This document shows positions 26,295 to 36,890 of a stretch of DNA of 64,000 nt, one piece after another; the first letter of the stretch is position 1; the number at the start of each line of letters is the position of its first letter. The stretch comes from Alloalcanivorax profundimaris (GTDB lineage Bacteria; Pseudomonadota; Gammaproteobacteria; Pseudomonadales; Alcanivoracaceae): positions 186,001 to 250,000 of the forward strand of contig NZ_JABJWH010000005.1 of the NCBI RefSeq assembly GCF_015265435.1. The letters run 5' to 3'. Both the position numbers and the translations under genes were made by a program. The notes under the pieces were generated by a model. The model worked only from the letters and a program-made list of their open reading frames with translations, did not search any database and was not told the origin of the DNA.

Positions 26295-27362
26295 ATGACT
26301 CATTTCATTCAAATGCATCTGCTGACGTCCTACCCGCCGGCCAATCTCAACCGGGACGACCTGGGGCGCCCTAAGACGGCGATGATGGGGGGCAGGAAGC
26401 GGCTGCGGGTATCCTCGCAAAGCCTGAAGCGTACCTGGCGCACCTCCGCGCTGTTTGAGGAAGCATTGGGGGAGCATTGCGGTAAGCGCACCAAGAAAGT
26501 GGGGCTTAACGCGGCCGCGGATCTGATCGGCAAGGGCGTCGATGAAAAAAAGGCGAATCAATGGGCGCTGGAGATCGCCAAGGTGTTCGGCGATGTGGAG
26601 AAAGGCAAGCTGGAAACCAGTCAGTTGGTACACATCGGCCCCGAGGAACAGACCGCGGTGAACGCCTTGGTGGCTACGCTGGCGGGGGAAGATCGGGCGC
26701 CGGAAAAAGATGAGTTGGTGGCCTTGCGGCACCATACCAGCGCCGTGGACGTGGCCCTGTTTGGCCGCATGCTGGCCGCGTCACCGTCTTTCAATGTGGA
26801 TGCGGCCTGTCAGGTGGCGCACGCCATTACCGTGCACGCCGCCGAAGTGGAGGACGACTATTTCACCGCCGTGGACGACCTGAACACCGGCGAGGAACAT
26901 CGCGGTGCAGCCCATGTGGGCGACGCGGGTTTTGGCGCCGGCCTGTTTTATTCCTATGTCTGTATCGATCGTCATGCTCTTGAGGAGAATCTAAAGGGCG
27001 ACCGGAACCTGGCGGATCGGGCTATTGCCGCGCTGCTGGAAGCCGCCGTACGTACCTCACCCAAAGGCAAGCAGAACAGCTTTGGCTCCCGGGCTCACGC
27101 CAGCTATGTGCTGGTGGAAGCCGGCGATCAGCAGCCTCGCTCGCTGTCGGTGTCGTTCTTGAAGCCGGTGGGCGGTGACAACCAGGCGCTGGATGCCATT
27201 CAGCGTCTTGAACGTCAGGTGAGTGCCTTTGACGGCGCCTATGGCGCCGGTGCCGATCGTCGCTTCGTGCTGTCCGCCGAGCCGGACTACCCGGGCGCGC
27301 CTGAAGGCATGACGTCCGGGGATCTCGCTTCGCTGATCGAGTTTCTGAAGGCGGATCGCTAG
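26295..27362 (+). CDS. cas7e: Cas7e (Cse4/CasC), Cascade backbone
   Basis: 355 residues. Typical start FIQMHLLTSYPPANLNRDDL, then RVSSQSLKRTWRTS and an RNA-binding RRM fold. Six copies coat the 32-nt spacer and their thumbs kink every sixth base. That spacing is why the pattern of mismatches 6, 12 and 18 in the cas3-cas8e gap is meaningful. 30 bp after cse2. Confidence 0.96.
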   Translation: MTHFIQMHLLTSYPPANLNRDDLGRPKTAMMGGRKRLRVSSQSLKRTWRTSALFEEALGEHCGKRTKKVGLNAAADLIGKGVDEKKANQWALEIAKVFGDVEKGKLETSQLVHIGPEEQTAVNALVATLAGEDRAPEKDELVALRHHTSAVDVALFGRMLAASPSFNVDAACQVAHAITVHAAEVEDDYFTAVDDLNTGEEHRGAAHVGDAGFGAGLFYSYVCIDRHALEENLKGDRNLADRAIAALLEAAVRTSPKGKQNSFGSRAHASYVLVEAGDQQPRSLSVSFLKPVGGDNQALDAIQRLERQVSAFDGAYGAGADRRFVLSAEPDYPGAPEGMTSGDLASLIEFLKADR

Positions 27363-27370
27363 GGGGCGCC

Positions 27371-28114
27371 ATGAGCGAGTATCTTGTCTTCCGCCTGTAC
27401 GCGCCGCTGGCCAGTTGGGGCGAAGCGGCGGTGGGCGAAACGCGCCCGTCGGGCACTTGCCCGGGCCGCGGTGCGGTGCTTGGCCTGCTGGGCGCGGCGC
27501 TTGGTGTGCGCCGTGACGATGCGGAAGGGCAGGCGGCTTTGTTCGGTGGCTTTAGGGTGGCGGTGAAGCAATACCGTGCCGGCTCTTTACTGAGCGATTA
27601 TCACACCGCCCAGGTGCCCGCCTCGCAGTCGAAGGTCCGCTATCACACCCGCCGGGATGAGCTGAATGCGCCCCGCAAAGTGATCAATACCATTCTCTCC
27701 AGTCGGCAGTATCGCTGTGACGGCCTGTGGACGGTGGCGGTACAGGCTACTCCGGCGGTTCGGCAGGATCTGTCGACGCTTCGCGCGGCGTTGCTCAAGC
27801 CGGTGTTCCCTCTCTATTTGGGGCGTCGGGCCTGTCCTTTGGCGGCGCCACTGGCACCCGAAGTGGTGGAGCGCGACAGTTTAAAGGCGGCCCTGGACCA
27901 CCAGTTCGAGCCGTTGCTCACCGGTCAGCAAGCCTGGTTGCGTGACGACACGGCTTGTCTGTATGCCTGGGAAGGCGCGGCCACGGACCTGGACGGCGAC
28001 GATCGTCATGTTGAAAGCAACGACGTTTGGGATGACCCGCTCAACCGAGACCGCTGGCAGTTTGGCCCGCGCAAGGCATTCCGTCGCTATCAAGACGCCC
28101 GGGAGGTGGCCTGA
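27371..28114 (+). CDS. cas5e: Cas5e (CasD), crRNA 5'-handle binding subunit
   Basis: 247 residues with the Cas5 start EYLVFRLYAPLASWGEAAVG, TRPSGTCPGRGAVLGLLGAA and the middle motif YHTAQVP...YHTRRDEL. It holds the 8-nt 5' handle of the crRNA. Its last base is the first base of the cas6e ATG. Confidence 0.95.
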   Translation: MSEYLVFRLYAPLASWGEAAVGETRPSGTCPGRGAVLGLLGAALGVRRDDAEGQAALFGGFRVAVKQYRAGSLLSDYHTAQVPASQSKVRYHTRRDELNAPRKVINTILSSRQYRCDGLWTVAVQATPAVRQDLSTLRAALLKPVFPLYLGRRACPLAAPLAPEVVERDSLKAALDHQFEPLLTGQQAWLRDDTACLYAWEGAATDLDGDDRHVESNDVWDDPLNRDRWQFGPRKAFRRYQDAREVA

Positions 28115-28812
28115 TGCATCTCTCTCGCGTTCGTGTCGATCTCAATGGTCTCGGCCGCGATGATCTGTTCGCGGTCATGGGCGGCGAGCCTTATGGCACG
28201 CACCAATTGCTATGGCGTTTATTCCCGGATTACACCGGGCCGAGGCCTTTTTTGTTCCGCCAGGAAATGGAAGACGGCGCCGATGGCGAAGGCCGCTGCA
28301 AGGGGCTGCCGTTGTTTTATATGCTTTCCCAGCAAACGCCGGTGGCGCTGCCGGGCCTGTTGGACGTGGAGAGCAAGTCCTTCGCGCCGCGCCTGGATGC
28401 GGGGGAAACCCTGGCGTTTCGATTGCGCGCCAACCCCACGGTGTCGCATCGCGTCGATGGGCAAAAACACTCCCGCCGCAGTGATGTACTGATGCACGCC
28501 AAATCGGCGTTTGCGCTGGACCAGCGCGCCAGCCAGGAGTGTAAGGACGCCATGGACGCGGCCGCGTGCCAGTGGCTGGCCGGGCAGGGCGAGAAGCACG
28601 GGTTTGCATTGTGCGGGCCACCGGAGGTCAGTGGTTATCGTCAACACAACCTGGGTCGCCGAAAAAAGGGTAAGCCGATTCAATTCTCGGGCGTTGACTA
28701 TAGCGGCAAGCTGGAGGTGACCGACCCCGAGGCTTTCTTGGCATCACTGACGCAAGGCCTGGGACGTTCCAAGGCATTTGGTTTCGGCATGATGATGATC
28801 CGGCGTCCCTGA
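28114..28812 (+). CDS. cas6e: Cas6e (Cse3/CasE), pre-crRNA endoribonuclease
   Basis: 232 residues. The likely catalytic Tyr27 and His30 lie in EPYGTHQLLWRLF. The C-terminal Gly-rich loop is LTQGLGRSKAFGFGMMMI. It cuts each repeat at the base of its hairpin, leaving the ATGAACCG handle, and stays on the 3' hairpin. The same cut would mature the solitary crRNA-like RNA near 23660. Confidence 0.96.
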   Translation: MHLSRVRVDLNGLGRDDLFAVMGGEPYGTHQLLWRLFPDYTGPRPFLFRQEMEDGADGEGRCKGLPLFYMLSQQTPVALPGLLDVESKSFAPRLDAGETLAFRLRANPTVSHRVDGQKHSRRSDVLMHAKSAFALDQRASQECKDAMDAAACQWLAGQGEKHGFALCGPPEVSGYRQHNLGRRKKGKPIQFSGVDYSGKLEVTDPEAFLASLTQGLGRSKAFGFGMMMIRRP

Positions 28813-28814
28813 CC

Positions 28815-30037
<1,223 letters not shown>

Positions 30038-30055
30038 TTTCCCCTCTTTAATAAT

Positions 30056-30133
30056 GCGCATTTTTTGACCGATTTATTCGGTGGATTTTCTGCCCCTGAT
30101 TTTTTCCTTTTAGATCAGTAGGATACATTTAGA
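30056..30133 (+). promoter_or_regulatory. Leader of CRISPR array 3
   Basis: 78 bp, T-rich, aligning with leaders 1 and 2 (TTTTTTGACCGATT, GGTGGA, CTTTTAGATCA) and ending in GATACATTTAGA against repeat 1. Confidence 0.85.
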
Positions 30134-30956
30134 GTGTTCCCCACAGGCGTGGGGATGAACCGCGAGGTTGGCGGTTGACCAGCCCTTGTTCACGGTGTTC
30201 CCCACAGGCGTGGGGATGAACCGCCATCATCGGGGCGATGCTTAGCCGTCGATCCGTGTTCCCCACAGGCGTGGGGATGAACCGCCGGCGGGCTTTGGGT
30301 GCTGTTCGTTCTGGTCGTGTTCCCCACAGGCGTGGGGATGAACCGGCCATGGCGGCGTCACGACAGGTGGCCGGAAAGTGTTCCCCACAGGCGTGGGGAT
30401 GAACCGGGCCGGCCACAGCCGGCGGGCGACCGGCTGGCGTGTTCCCCACAGGCGTGGGGATGAACCGCGATTTCGCACGCTGGGCAGACGCCGCCCTGTG
30501 TGTTCCCCACAGGCGTGGGGATGAACCGGGCATTCCGCTTCCATTCGGCTGCGCCCCATTGTGTTCCCCACAGGCGTGGGGATGAACCGCACCAACTGCA
30601 GCGGAACAGCGATGGCAGAACGTGTTCCCCACAGGCGTGGGGATGAACCGAAAACCAAGGCCTCCGGCAAGGCGCCAGCCAAGTGTTCCCCACAGGCGTG
30701 GGGATGAACCGTCCCACGGTTGCGTAAAAAACCAGCGGATCAAGTGTTCCCCACAGGCGTGGGGATGAACCGCCGGGCACCCTGGCACGATTCATCCGCC
30801 CGCCGTGTTCCCCACAGGCGTGGGGATGAACCGTTTCATACGCCTAGAGGGGCTTCCCTCCTATAGTGTTCCCCACAGGCGTGGGGATGAACCGTCGAAT
30901 CCCTCTCATCAGCGATCGGCGCCTCAAGTGTTCCCCACAGGCGTGGGGATAAATCG
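30134..30956 (+). CRISPR. CRISPR array 3, type I-E, 14 repeats and 13 spacers
   Basis: 29-bp repeats from 30134 every 61 bp; the last spacer is 33 bp and the last repeat (30928) ends ATAAATCG, the degenerate terminal copy. All others carry CACAGGCGTG, the same variant as most of array 2. Transcribed left to right, downstream of cas2. Confidence 0.98.
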
Positions 30957-30983
30957 GTGTCGGGGTGTTTTACCGCGAGGCTG

Positions 30984-31007
30984 GATCGCGACTGAAGTCG
31001 CTCCTAC
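30984..31007 (+). repeat. REP-like element, single copy
   Basis: GATCGCGACTGAAGTCGCTC followed by CTAC, with the inner palindrome GCGACTGAAGTCGC. Identical over 24 bases to the left arm of the inverted pair at 44575-44641. Sits just past the stop codon of the leftward oxidase gene. Confidence 0.75.
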
Positions 31008-31013
31008 CGCGTT

Positions 31014-32114
31014 CTAGCGCGCTTTGGCGGCGACGTTTTCGGCCAGGGCGAGGGCGGCGGTGAGGCCGGGGGATTCGATGCCGAGCAGGTTGATCAGGCC
31101 GTCCAGGCCGTGATCGCGGTGATCCTGGATCAGGAAGTCCGGGTAGGGGTCGCCGTGCATTCGCAGCTTGGGGCGCACGCCGGCGTAGTCCGGGCGCAGG
31201 GCGCCGTGGGGCAGGGCCGGCCAGTAGCGGCGCACCGCTTGCTCGAAGGCCGGCCGGCGCGCCTCGTCGACGTGGTAGTTGGACGCCGGGATCCATTCCA
31301 CGTCCGGGCCGAAGCGGGCGCGGCCGGCCAGGTCCAGGGTGAGGTGGACGCCCAGGCCGTGGGCCTCGGGCAGGGGGTAGATCAGCCGTTGGCTGGGCGC
31401 CGGTCCGTTGAGGGCGAAGTAGCTGCCTTTGGCGAAGCCCTGGTCCGGGCGCTGCCGGTCGGGGAAGCCTTCCATGGCCGCCACCAGGGGCACGGCACCG
31501 AGGCCGGCGGCGTTGATCAGCCGCTCGCAGGCCAGGTCCACGGTGCCGTCCGGCGTCGCCACCTCCAGCCGGAAATCCCCGGGCGCGCAGCGTACCGCCG
31601 TCACCCGGTGGCGGGGCGCGAGCAGGGCGCCGCCGTCTTCCGCTTCGCGCGCCAGGCTGGCCATCAGGCCGTGGCTGTCGACGATGCCGCTGTGGGCGGA
31701 GAACAGTGCCCGCTCGCCGGCCAGCCAGGGCTCTTCCCGGCGCAGGGTGTCCCGGTCCCATTCCGTCAGGCCGGTGGCGCCGGCGGCGCGGGCGTTGTCG
31801 TGCAGCCGTTGCAGGGCGTCCCGCTGGCCGGGGCCGGCGACGATCAGCTTGCCGCAGCGCCGGTGGCCGATGCCGCGCATCTCGCAGTATTCATGGAGGA
31901 GGGCGTTGCCGCGCAGGCAGGCGCGGGCCTTGAGGGAGTCCGGCGGGTAGTAGAGCCCGCCGTGGATCACCTCGCTGTTGCGCGAGGAAAGGTGCTCGCC
32001 GAAATGGGCCTCGTGTTCGAGCACCACCGGCGCCTGGCCGGCCCGGGCCAGGGCCCGGGCGATGGCCAGACCGACAACGCCGGCGCCGATGATGACGGTG
32101 CCGACGGTGTCCAT
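31014..32114 (-). CDS. FAD-dependent L-2-hydroxyglutarate oxidase/dehydrogenase-like protein
   Basis: 366 residues of the DAO superfamily: N-terminal FAD motif VIIGAGVVGLAIARALARAG, then EHLSSRNSEVIHGGLYYPPD, which is characteristic of L-2-hydroxyglutarate oxidoreductases (LhgO/L2HGDH). The C-terminal NLLGIESPGLTAALALAE completes the FAD site. It should oxidise L-2-hydroxyglutarate, or a similar 2-hydroxyacid, to 2-oxoglutarate and pass electrons to the quinone pool. The start overlaps the stop of the upstream membrane sulfatase-fold gene by one base. Confidence 0.88.
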   Translation of the reverse strand: MDTVGTVIIGAGVVGLAIARALARAGQAPVVLEHEAHFGEHLSSRNSEVIHGGLYYPPDSLKARACLRGNALLHEYCEMRGIGHRRCGKLIVAGPGQRDALQRLHDNARAAGATGLTEWDRDTLRREEPWLAGERALFSAHSGIVDSHGLMASLAREAEDGGALLAPRHRVTAVRCAPGDFRLEVATPDGTVDLACERLINAAGLGAVPLVAAMEGFPDRQRPDQGFAKGSYFALNGPAPSQRLIYPLPEAHGLGVHLTLDLAGRARFGPDVEWIPASNYHVDEARRPAFEQAVRRYWPALPHGALRPDYAGVRPKLRMHGDPYPDFLIQDHRDHGLDGLINLLGIESPGLTAALALAENVAAKAR

Positions 32115-34192
32115 CAGTCCGCGCCGTCCCCGGTGGCCTGGCGGGCGTGTTCGTCGCGGATGGCGTTGTCGTAGAACAGGTAGCGGGAGGTTTCGTAGAA
32201 ACCCCGGGCCAGGTTGAACAGGTGCTCGTAGGTTTCCGGCTGCTCCTCGGAGCGGTCCTGTTCCGGGTTGTCGCTATACAGCTCATGCAGGCTGGCGGCT
32301 TCGCCGTCGTGGTTGAGCCGCGCCAGATGGTCGGCGGTGACCGCGCCGATCTGCGGCGCCGGCCCTTCGCGCAGCACCACGAAGGCGGTGCGGTCGCCTT
32401 CCGGTGCCGGTTGCTGGATGTCCCGGCCCAGGGTGGTGTTGTCGTAGTCCTGGCCGATCAGGCCGGCCACCGTGGGCATCACGTCGATCAGGCTCACCGC
32501 TTCGCGTATGTGGCGGGGTTCGAGCAGCGCCGGCGCGTAGATCATATGCGGCACATGGTGGCTCTCCAGGCCGAGCACTTCCTGGAAGCGGGGCATGTGG
32601 GGCAGGGTGGTGATGCGGTTGTTGTGGTCGCCGAAGAACACGAAGAGGGTGTTGTCGAAGTAACCGCTTTCCCGGGCCATTTCCATGTAGCGGCCGACGT
32701 TGTAGTCGAGCAGCCGCACGGCGTTGTACTGGGCGGCGTTGCGGAAGCCGTTGGCGCGCAGCTCCTCCTCGGACAGGTCGTCACGGACCTGGAAGTCGTC
32801 GTTGTTGGGCGGAATGGTGAACGGCCGGTGGTTGCCGGCGGTCTGGATGAAGGCGAAGAACGGCTGGTCCTCGGGGATCTGTTCGAGAATGGCGTTGGAT
32901 TCCTTGAACAGCTCCAGGTCGGAGATGCCCCAGACGTCCACGTTGCCGCCTTTCCAGTCGCCTTCCTCGTACAGCTCCAGGCCCTGGATGCTGCGCGTGA
33001 GCAGCCCTTCCAGGTTGGCCCAGCCGGCGTTGCCGCCCACCATGTAGAGCTTCCGGTAGCCATCCAGCTGATTGACGATCATGCGTTGATGGCCGATCAG
33101 CGGGTTGCGGCTGGCGGTTTCCTCCGGGGCCACGTCGGGGATACCGGTGAGGAACGCCCAGATGCTCTTGGCGGTGCCGGTGACCGGCACGTAGAAGTGC
33201 TCGAAGAACCAGCCGTCCTCGGCGATGCGGTCCAGGTTGGGGGTGGGATCGAAAGGCGTGCCATAGGCTCCCACGCGGCTGGCGCCCAGGGATTCCAGCA
33301 TCACCACCACGATGTTGGGCGGCCGTTGCGGGTCCAGGCGATGGGGCTGGACCGCCACGTGGCGTTCGTAGTTGAGCTCGCCCCGGCGTTCGGCGGGCAG
33401 GTCCAGGAAGTCCGCCATCATCGGGTAGTAGCGTTTCACCGCGTCCAGATCATAGGGGTCGGCGTCCAGCTGGCTGGTGTCGTAGAGGAACAGCACCGGG
33501 TTCAGGCCCAGGGCGGCGACCGCCTTGTCGCCGGACGCGAAGGCGTCGCTCCAGCGCAGAGGTACCGGGTTCTCCCAGTTGATGTGGGTGACCCGGCCGA
33601 GCAGGCCGAACACCACCAGCACGAACACGATGGCGCCGCCGGCCCACAGAGAGCGGGCGCGGATGCGCCGGGCCGGGCGTTTCAGCAGGCGCCGGCCGAG
33701 CACCGCGAACAGCCAGGCCATCAGGGCGGTGAGGCCGAGCCAGCCCAGGGTGATCCACACCACCGGGTAGCTCTCCCACACCATCTGCGTGGAGATGGCG
33801 GTGTCTTCCAGGAAGCGCAGGGCGGTGACGTTGAGCCGGTCACCGAGATAGACGTAGTGGCCGAAGTCGAGAATGTAGATCAGCACCACCACCAGCGTGG
33901 CCAGGGTCAGATAGGCCTGGGCGAGCCCGCGCATGAAGGCGGAGGTGGCCAGGTTGACGCGCGGCAGCCAGGCCAGCACGCACAGCGGCAGCACCAGCAG
34001 CAGGGCCAGCCTGAGGTCGAAACGCAAGCCCACGCCCAGCGTCTGCCAGAGCGCGCCGGAAGAGGCGGTCACGGTTTCGCCGACCTCCGAGAAAAACAGG
34101 TAGAACACCGCCCGCAGGGCCACCAACAGGACGAAAAACGCCGCCACGCAGGCGGCCAGAAAACGAAGCCGTCGGGACTGCAACCACCCCAT
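32114..34192 (-). CDS. LTA synthase / OpgB-like membrane sulfatase-fold phosphotransferase
   Basis: 692 residues from ATG 34192 (GAGGAGG 5 bases upstream); the frame is open further upstream but the coding signal starts here. About five N-terminal membrane helices (residues 8-240, e.g. FLAACVAAFFVLLVALRAVF) precede a periplasmic alkaline-phosphatase/sulfatase domain: IVVVMLESLGASRVGAYGTP (metal ligand Glu), nucleophile Thr in VTGTAKSIWAFLTG, later NHRPF and FFGDHNNR. In Gram-negatives such LtaS-like enzymes act like OpgB/EptA relatives, moving a phospholipid head group onto glycans or lipids; substrate here unknown. Same operon as the L-2-hydroxyglutarate oxidase-like gene; no functional link is obvious. 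Confidence 0.87.
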   Translation of the reverse strand: MGWLQSRRLRFLAACVAAFFVLLVALRAVFYLFFSEVGETVTASSGALWQTLGVGLRFDLRLALLLVLPLCVLAWLPRVNLATSAFMRGLAQAYLTLATLVVVLIYILDFGHYVYLGDRLNVTALRFLEDTAISTQMVWESYPVVWITLGWLGLTALMAWLFAVLGRRLLKRPARRIRARSLWAGGAIVFVLVVFGLLGRVTHINWENPVPLRWSDAFASGDKAVAALGLNPVLFLYDTSQLDADPYDLDAVKRYYPMMADFLDLPAERRGELNYERHVAVQPHRLDPQRPPNIVVVMLESLGASRVGAYGTPFDPTPNLDRIAEDGWFFEHFYVPVTGTAKSIWAFLTGIPDVAPEETASRNPLIGHQRMIVNQLDGYRKLYMVGGNAGWANLEGLLTRSIQGLELYEEGDWKGGNVDVWGISDLELFKESNAILEQIPEDQPFFAFIQTAGNHRPFTIPPNNDDFQVRDDLSEEELRANGFRNAAQYNAVRLLDYNVGRYMEMARESGYFDNTLFVFFGDHNNRITTLPHMPRFQEVLGLESHHVPHMIYAPALLEPRHIREAVSLIDVMPTVAGLIGQDYDNTTLGRDIQQPAPEGDRTAFVVLREGPAPQIGAVTADHLARLNHDGEAASLHELYSDNPEQDRSEEQPETYEHLFNLARGFYETSRYLFYDNAIRDEHARQATGDGAD

Positions 34193-34400
34193 GCGTGCCT
34201 CCTCGTAAAGGGAATTGACCCGGTTGATCCGGTAAACCGCCCATGGTACTCCCCCTGTCGGGTCGATGCATGGGCCATGATGGCGAATGGGACCGGCGTC
34301 AACGCGACCCGTTCCCGGCCCGGAGGACGGGGCGTTTCCATCACCGTGCCGGCGGTGCGATGATAATGGCTCCCTAACGCAGCCGAGCCCGAGCCGCGAC

Positions 34401-34913
34401 ATGGTGCGCAGCGAAACCCGCGACGGGGTCACGACCATCACTCTGACCCCGCATTTGTCCGCCGACTGGTCCCAGGTGAAGCGCTTCATGGCGCTGATCG
34501 CCGCGGTGGTGTTCGTGGTGGCCGCCGCCTGGACCGCCGCCGGCATCTGGCTGGCGCTGCCGTTCGCCGGCTTCGAGGTGGGCCTGCTGTGTTATCTGAT
34601 GTACCGGGTGTGTTTCCGGCTCAGCTACCTCTACCAGCGCGTCATCATCGAGCCGCACCGGGTGCGCGTGCAGCAGGGCGTGCGCGGGCCGCCGCGCCGG
34701 GAGTGGGAGCTGCGCCGCCCGGACGCGCACCTGCATCTGATCATGCCGGTGAAGGCCATCGATCTGATGCGCCTGCGCCTGTGCGACGACCAGGGCGGCG
34801 TGGAACTGGCCGCCTTCCTCAACGGCGAGGGCCGCGAGGAGGCCCGCCAGGCTCTGCGCCGGGCGGGGCTGGTGGAAACCGCCGACCGCTGGTGGGAAAC
34901 CGCCCGGCCTTGA
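34401..34913 (+). CDS. DUF2244 membrane protein
   Basis: 170 residues from ATG 34401. Two close membrane helices at about 28-70 (FMALIAAVVFVVAAAWTAAG, then a second) are followed by a cytoplasmic domain with REWELRRPDAHLHLIMP and the closing GREEARQALRRAGL, as in DUF2244 proteins. Function unknown. First of three closely spaced rightward genes, divergent from the sulfatase-fold gene. Confidence 0.8.
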   Translation: MVRSETRDGVTTITLTPHLSADWSQVKRFMALIAAVVFVVAAAWTAAGIWLALPFAGFEVGLLCYLMYRVCFRLSYLYQRVIIEPHRVRVQQGVRGPPRREWELRRPDAHLHLIMPVKAIDLMRLRLCDDQGGVELAAFLNGEGREEARQALRRAGLVETADRWWETARP

Positions 34914-34943
34914 CACTTCCGCGATGGCGACGAAGGAAAGGCG

Positions 34944-35300
34944 ATGAAGTACATCTTCGAAGTGCGCATGAAGGACGGGTACACCGTGGAGGAGTACGCC
35001 GAGGCCTGGCGGGAAGCCAGCCGTATGATCCAGCAGAGCCCCGGTGCCCGGGGCACCTACCTGCACCGCAAAATCGGCGAGCCGGACACCCTGCTGGCCA
35101 TTGCCCACTGGGACTCCAAGGCGCAACGGGACGCCAAGGACGACAGCCGCAGCGCCCGGGTCAAGGCGATCCTGGAAAAACACGCCCGCACCTGCGAGAT
35201 CACGCCCCTGGGCGAATTCGAGGAACCGGAATGGCAAGTGCCGCCGCAGCCGGGCAGTGGCAATGAGGGGCCGGACAATGAGGCGCCGGACAATGATTAG
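34944..35300 (+). CDS. Small ferredoxin-like alpha/beta-barrel protein (ABM/EthD-like)
   Basis: 118 residues. MKYIFEVRMKDGYTVEEYAE, HRKIGEPDTLLAIAHWDSKA and the beta-alpha-beta pattern suggest a dimeric alpha/beta-barrel fold of the antibiotic-biosynthesis-monooxygenase type; most such proteins are small oxygenases or heme/aldehyde handlers of unknown substrate. The C-terminal 20 residues are a low-complexity tail (NEGPDNEAPDND) whose coding DNA holds the start of the next gene. Confidence 0.65.
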   Translation: MKYIFEVRMKDGYTVEEYAEAWREASRMIQQSPGARGTYLHRKIGEPDTLLAIAHWDSKAQRDAKDDSRSARVKAILEKHARTCEITPLGEFEEPEWQVPPQPGSGNEGPDNEAPDND

Positions 35301-35619
35301 GCGCGCCGGCGTGATACTGGCGGTGGCGCTGCTGGCGGGCTGCGATTACAGCGACGCGCCCCAGGGCGCGCCTCTGCGGGCACTGGCCGCCCAGCCGGAG
35401 CGCTACCAGGAGACCCTGGTGGCCACCAGCGGCGTGGTGCGCGGTTTCGACGATCCGGAGCATTACTGGATCGAGGACGAGGCCCTCAACCGGGTGGAAC
35501 TGATGCCCCTGACCGTGGCCCGGGACCACCTGGACCAGCGGGTCCAGGTGGTGGGCGAGTTTCATTACGAGCCGGGCCGGGGGCGGTGGCTGGAGGTTCG
35601 CGCCCTCAGCCCGCTTTGA
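35278..35619 (+). CDS. Small lipoprotein, OB-fold-like
   Basis: 113 residues from ATG 35278 (GAGGGG 9 bases upstream); ATG 35293 is an alternative. Signal peptide RRRTMIRRAGVILAVALLAG ends at lipobox LLAGC with Cys22, then Asp at +2, which in enterobacteria favours inner-membrane retention. The rest (LVATSGVVRGFDDPEHYWIE, VQVVGEFHYEPGRGRWLEVR) looks like a small beta-barrel of OB type. Overlaps the previous gene by 23 nt. Role unknown. Confidence 0.75.
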   Translation: MRRRTMIRRAGVILAVALLAGCDYSDAPQGAPLRALAAQPERYQETLVATSGVVRGFDDPEHYWIEDEALNRVELMPLTVARDHLDQRVQVVGEFHYEPGRGRWLEVRALSPL

Positions 35620-36789
35620 TCAGCCTTCTACCTTGAACTTCAGCCCGGCGTGCTCGGTGAGCCGCTTGATCAGCTTGTCGCCCAGGGCCGGCGCCGTGGT
35701 CCAGATGCCGCCGGCGGTGTCGGTGGCGTCGCGCAGCAGGCACAGGGCGCTTTCGCTGATCATCCGCGAGGTGGAACCGTAGCCCGGGTCCTTGTCGCCG
35801 GACACGCTCACCGCCAGTTGCTCGCCCTGGTCGTTGGCGCCGACGAACAGCACGTCGTAGAGGCCGTTTTCGCGCTCTTCCTTGCTCGGGCCCTCGCCGG
35901 GTTTGGGGGCGTCCTCGCCGGCCAGGGAGCGGTCCTCGGCGACCGCCTCGGCGGTGGCCTTGCCCTTGTCGCCGTCGCCGGTGAGGATCATTTCGTCATA
36001 GACGAAATCCTCGCCGTAGGGATGGCCGAGCAGGAAATTGGAGCGGTGCACGTTGCGGGTGTTGATGGCGGCCATGATGAACGGTGCCGCCCAGCTGCCC
36101 AGGGCGTCGTCGTACTCCGGCTTGGCCGCCGGCGGTTGCTCCGGCCCGCTGAAGCCCGGCGTGAGCGCGAACGGGTTGGTGAGCAGGGCGCGGATCTCCG
36201 GGTCCTTGGCCGCCGCCAGGGTGGCCTTGAGGCTGGCGGCGGTGCCGCCGGAGAAGGTGCCCTTCATGGCCCGCACCCGGCCCTTGACCCGGTTCAGCGG
36301 CGCCAGGCCTTTCTCTTTCGCCTGCTGTTCCAGGAAGAACACGCCCAGGTCGAAGGGGATGGAGTCGAAACCACAGGAAAACACGATGCGCGCGCCGCTC
36401 CGTTGGGCGGTGTCGCCGTAGCGGTCGATCATCTGGCGCATCCAGGCGGGCTCGCCGCACAGATCCACGTAATCGGTGCCGGCCTCCGCGCAGGCCTTCA
36501 CCAGCGGCTCGCCGTAGAGCTGGTAGGGGCCCACCGTGGTCAGCACCAGACGGGTGCGTTCCGCCAGCGCCTTGAGCGTGTCCGGCTGGTCCGCGTCGGC
36601 GGTGACCACCGGCACGCTGTCGGCGATGCCCATCTCGGCGCGTACCGCCGCCAGCTTCTCGGCGTTGCGGCCGGCCAGTGCCCATTTCAGGTCGCCGCCG
36701 TAGGTCTGGTCCAGGTACTCCGCCACCAGCCGGCCGGTGAAGCCGCTGGCGCCGTAGACGATGAGATCGAATTCTCTCCCATTGCTCAT
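35620..36789 (-). CDS. Saccharopine dehydrogenase-like oxidoreductase (trans-enoyl reductase family)
   Basis: 389 residues from ATG 36789; a TTG three codons upstream is possible. N-terminal Rossmann domain FDLIVYGASGFTGRLVAEYL, then VLTTVGPYQLYGEPLVKACA and TDYVDLCGEPAWMRQMIDRY, IVFSCGFDSIPFDLGVFFLE. This is the bacterial saccharopine-reductase-like group related to mycobacterial trans-acting enoyl reductase, not lysine metabolism. Likely an NAD(P)H-dependent reductase of lipid intermediates (inference). Stop codon abuts that of the convergent lipoprotein. Confidence 0.85.
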   Translation of the reverse strand: MSNGREFDLIVYGASGFTGRLVAEYLDQTYGGDLKWALAGRNAEKLAAVRAEMGIADSVPVVTADADQPDTLKALAERTRLVLTTVGPYQLYGEPLVKACAEAGTDYVDLCGEPAWMRQMIDRYGDTAQRSGARIVFSCGFDSIPFDLGVFFLEQQAKEKGLAPLNRVKGRVRAMKGTFSGGTAASLKATLAAAKDPEIRALLTNPFALTPGFSGPEQPPAAKPEYDDALGSWAAPFIMAAINTRNVHRSNFLLGHPYGEDFVYDEMILTGDGDKGKATAEAVAEDRSLAGEDAPKPGEGPSKEERENGLYDVLFVGANDQGEQLAVSVSGDKDPGYGSTSRMISESALCLLRDATDTAGGIWTTAPALGDKLIKRLTEHAGLKFKVEG

Positions 36790-36890
36790 AATCGGCAATC
36801 CGTTCTGTTGCGAATGATGCGCTCACTATAGACCCCGGACCGGCCCTCCGTGCAGGGTCGCGAACGGCCTTTTGATGGTGAAGGTGGCCG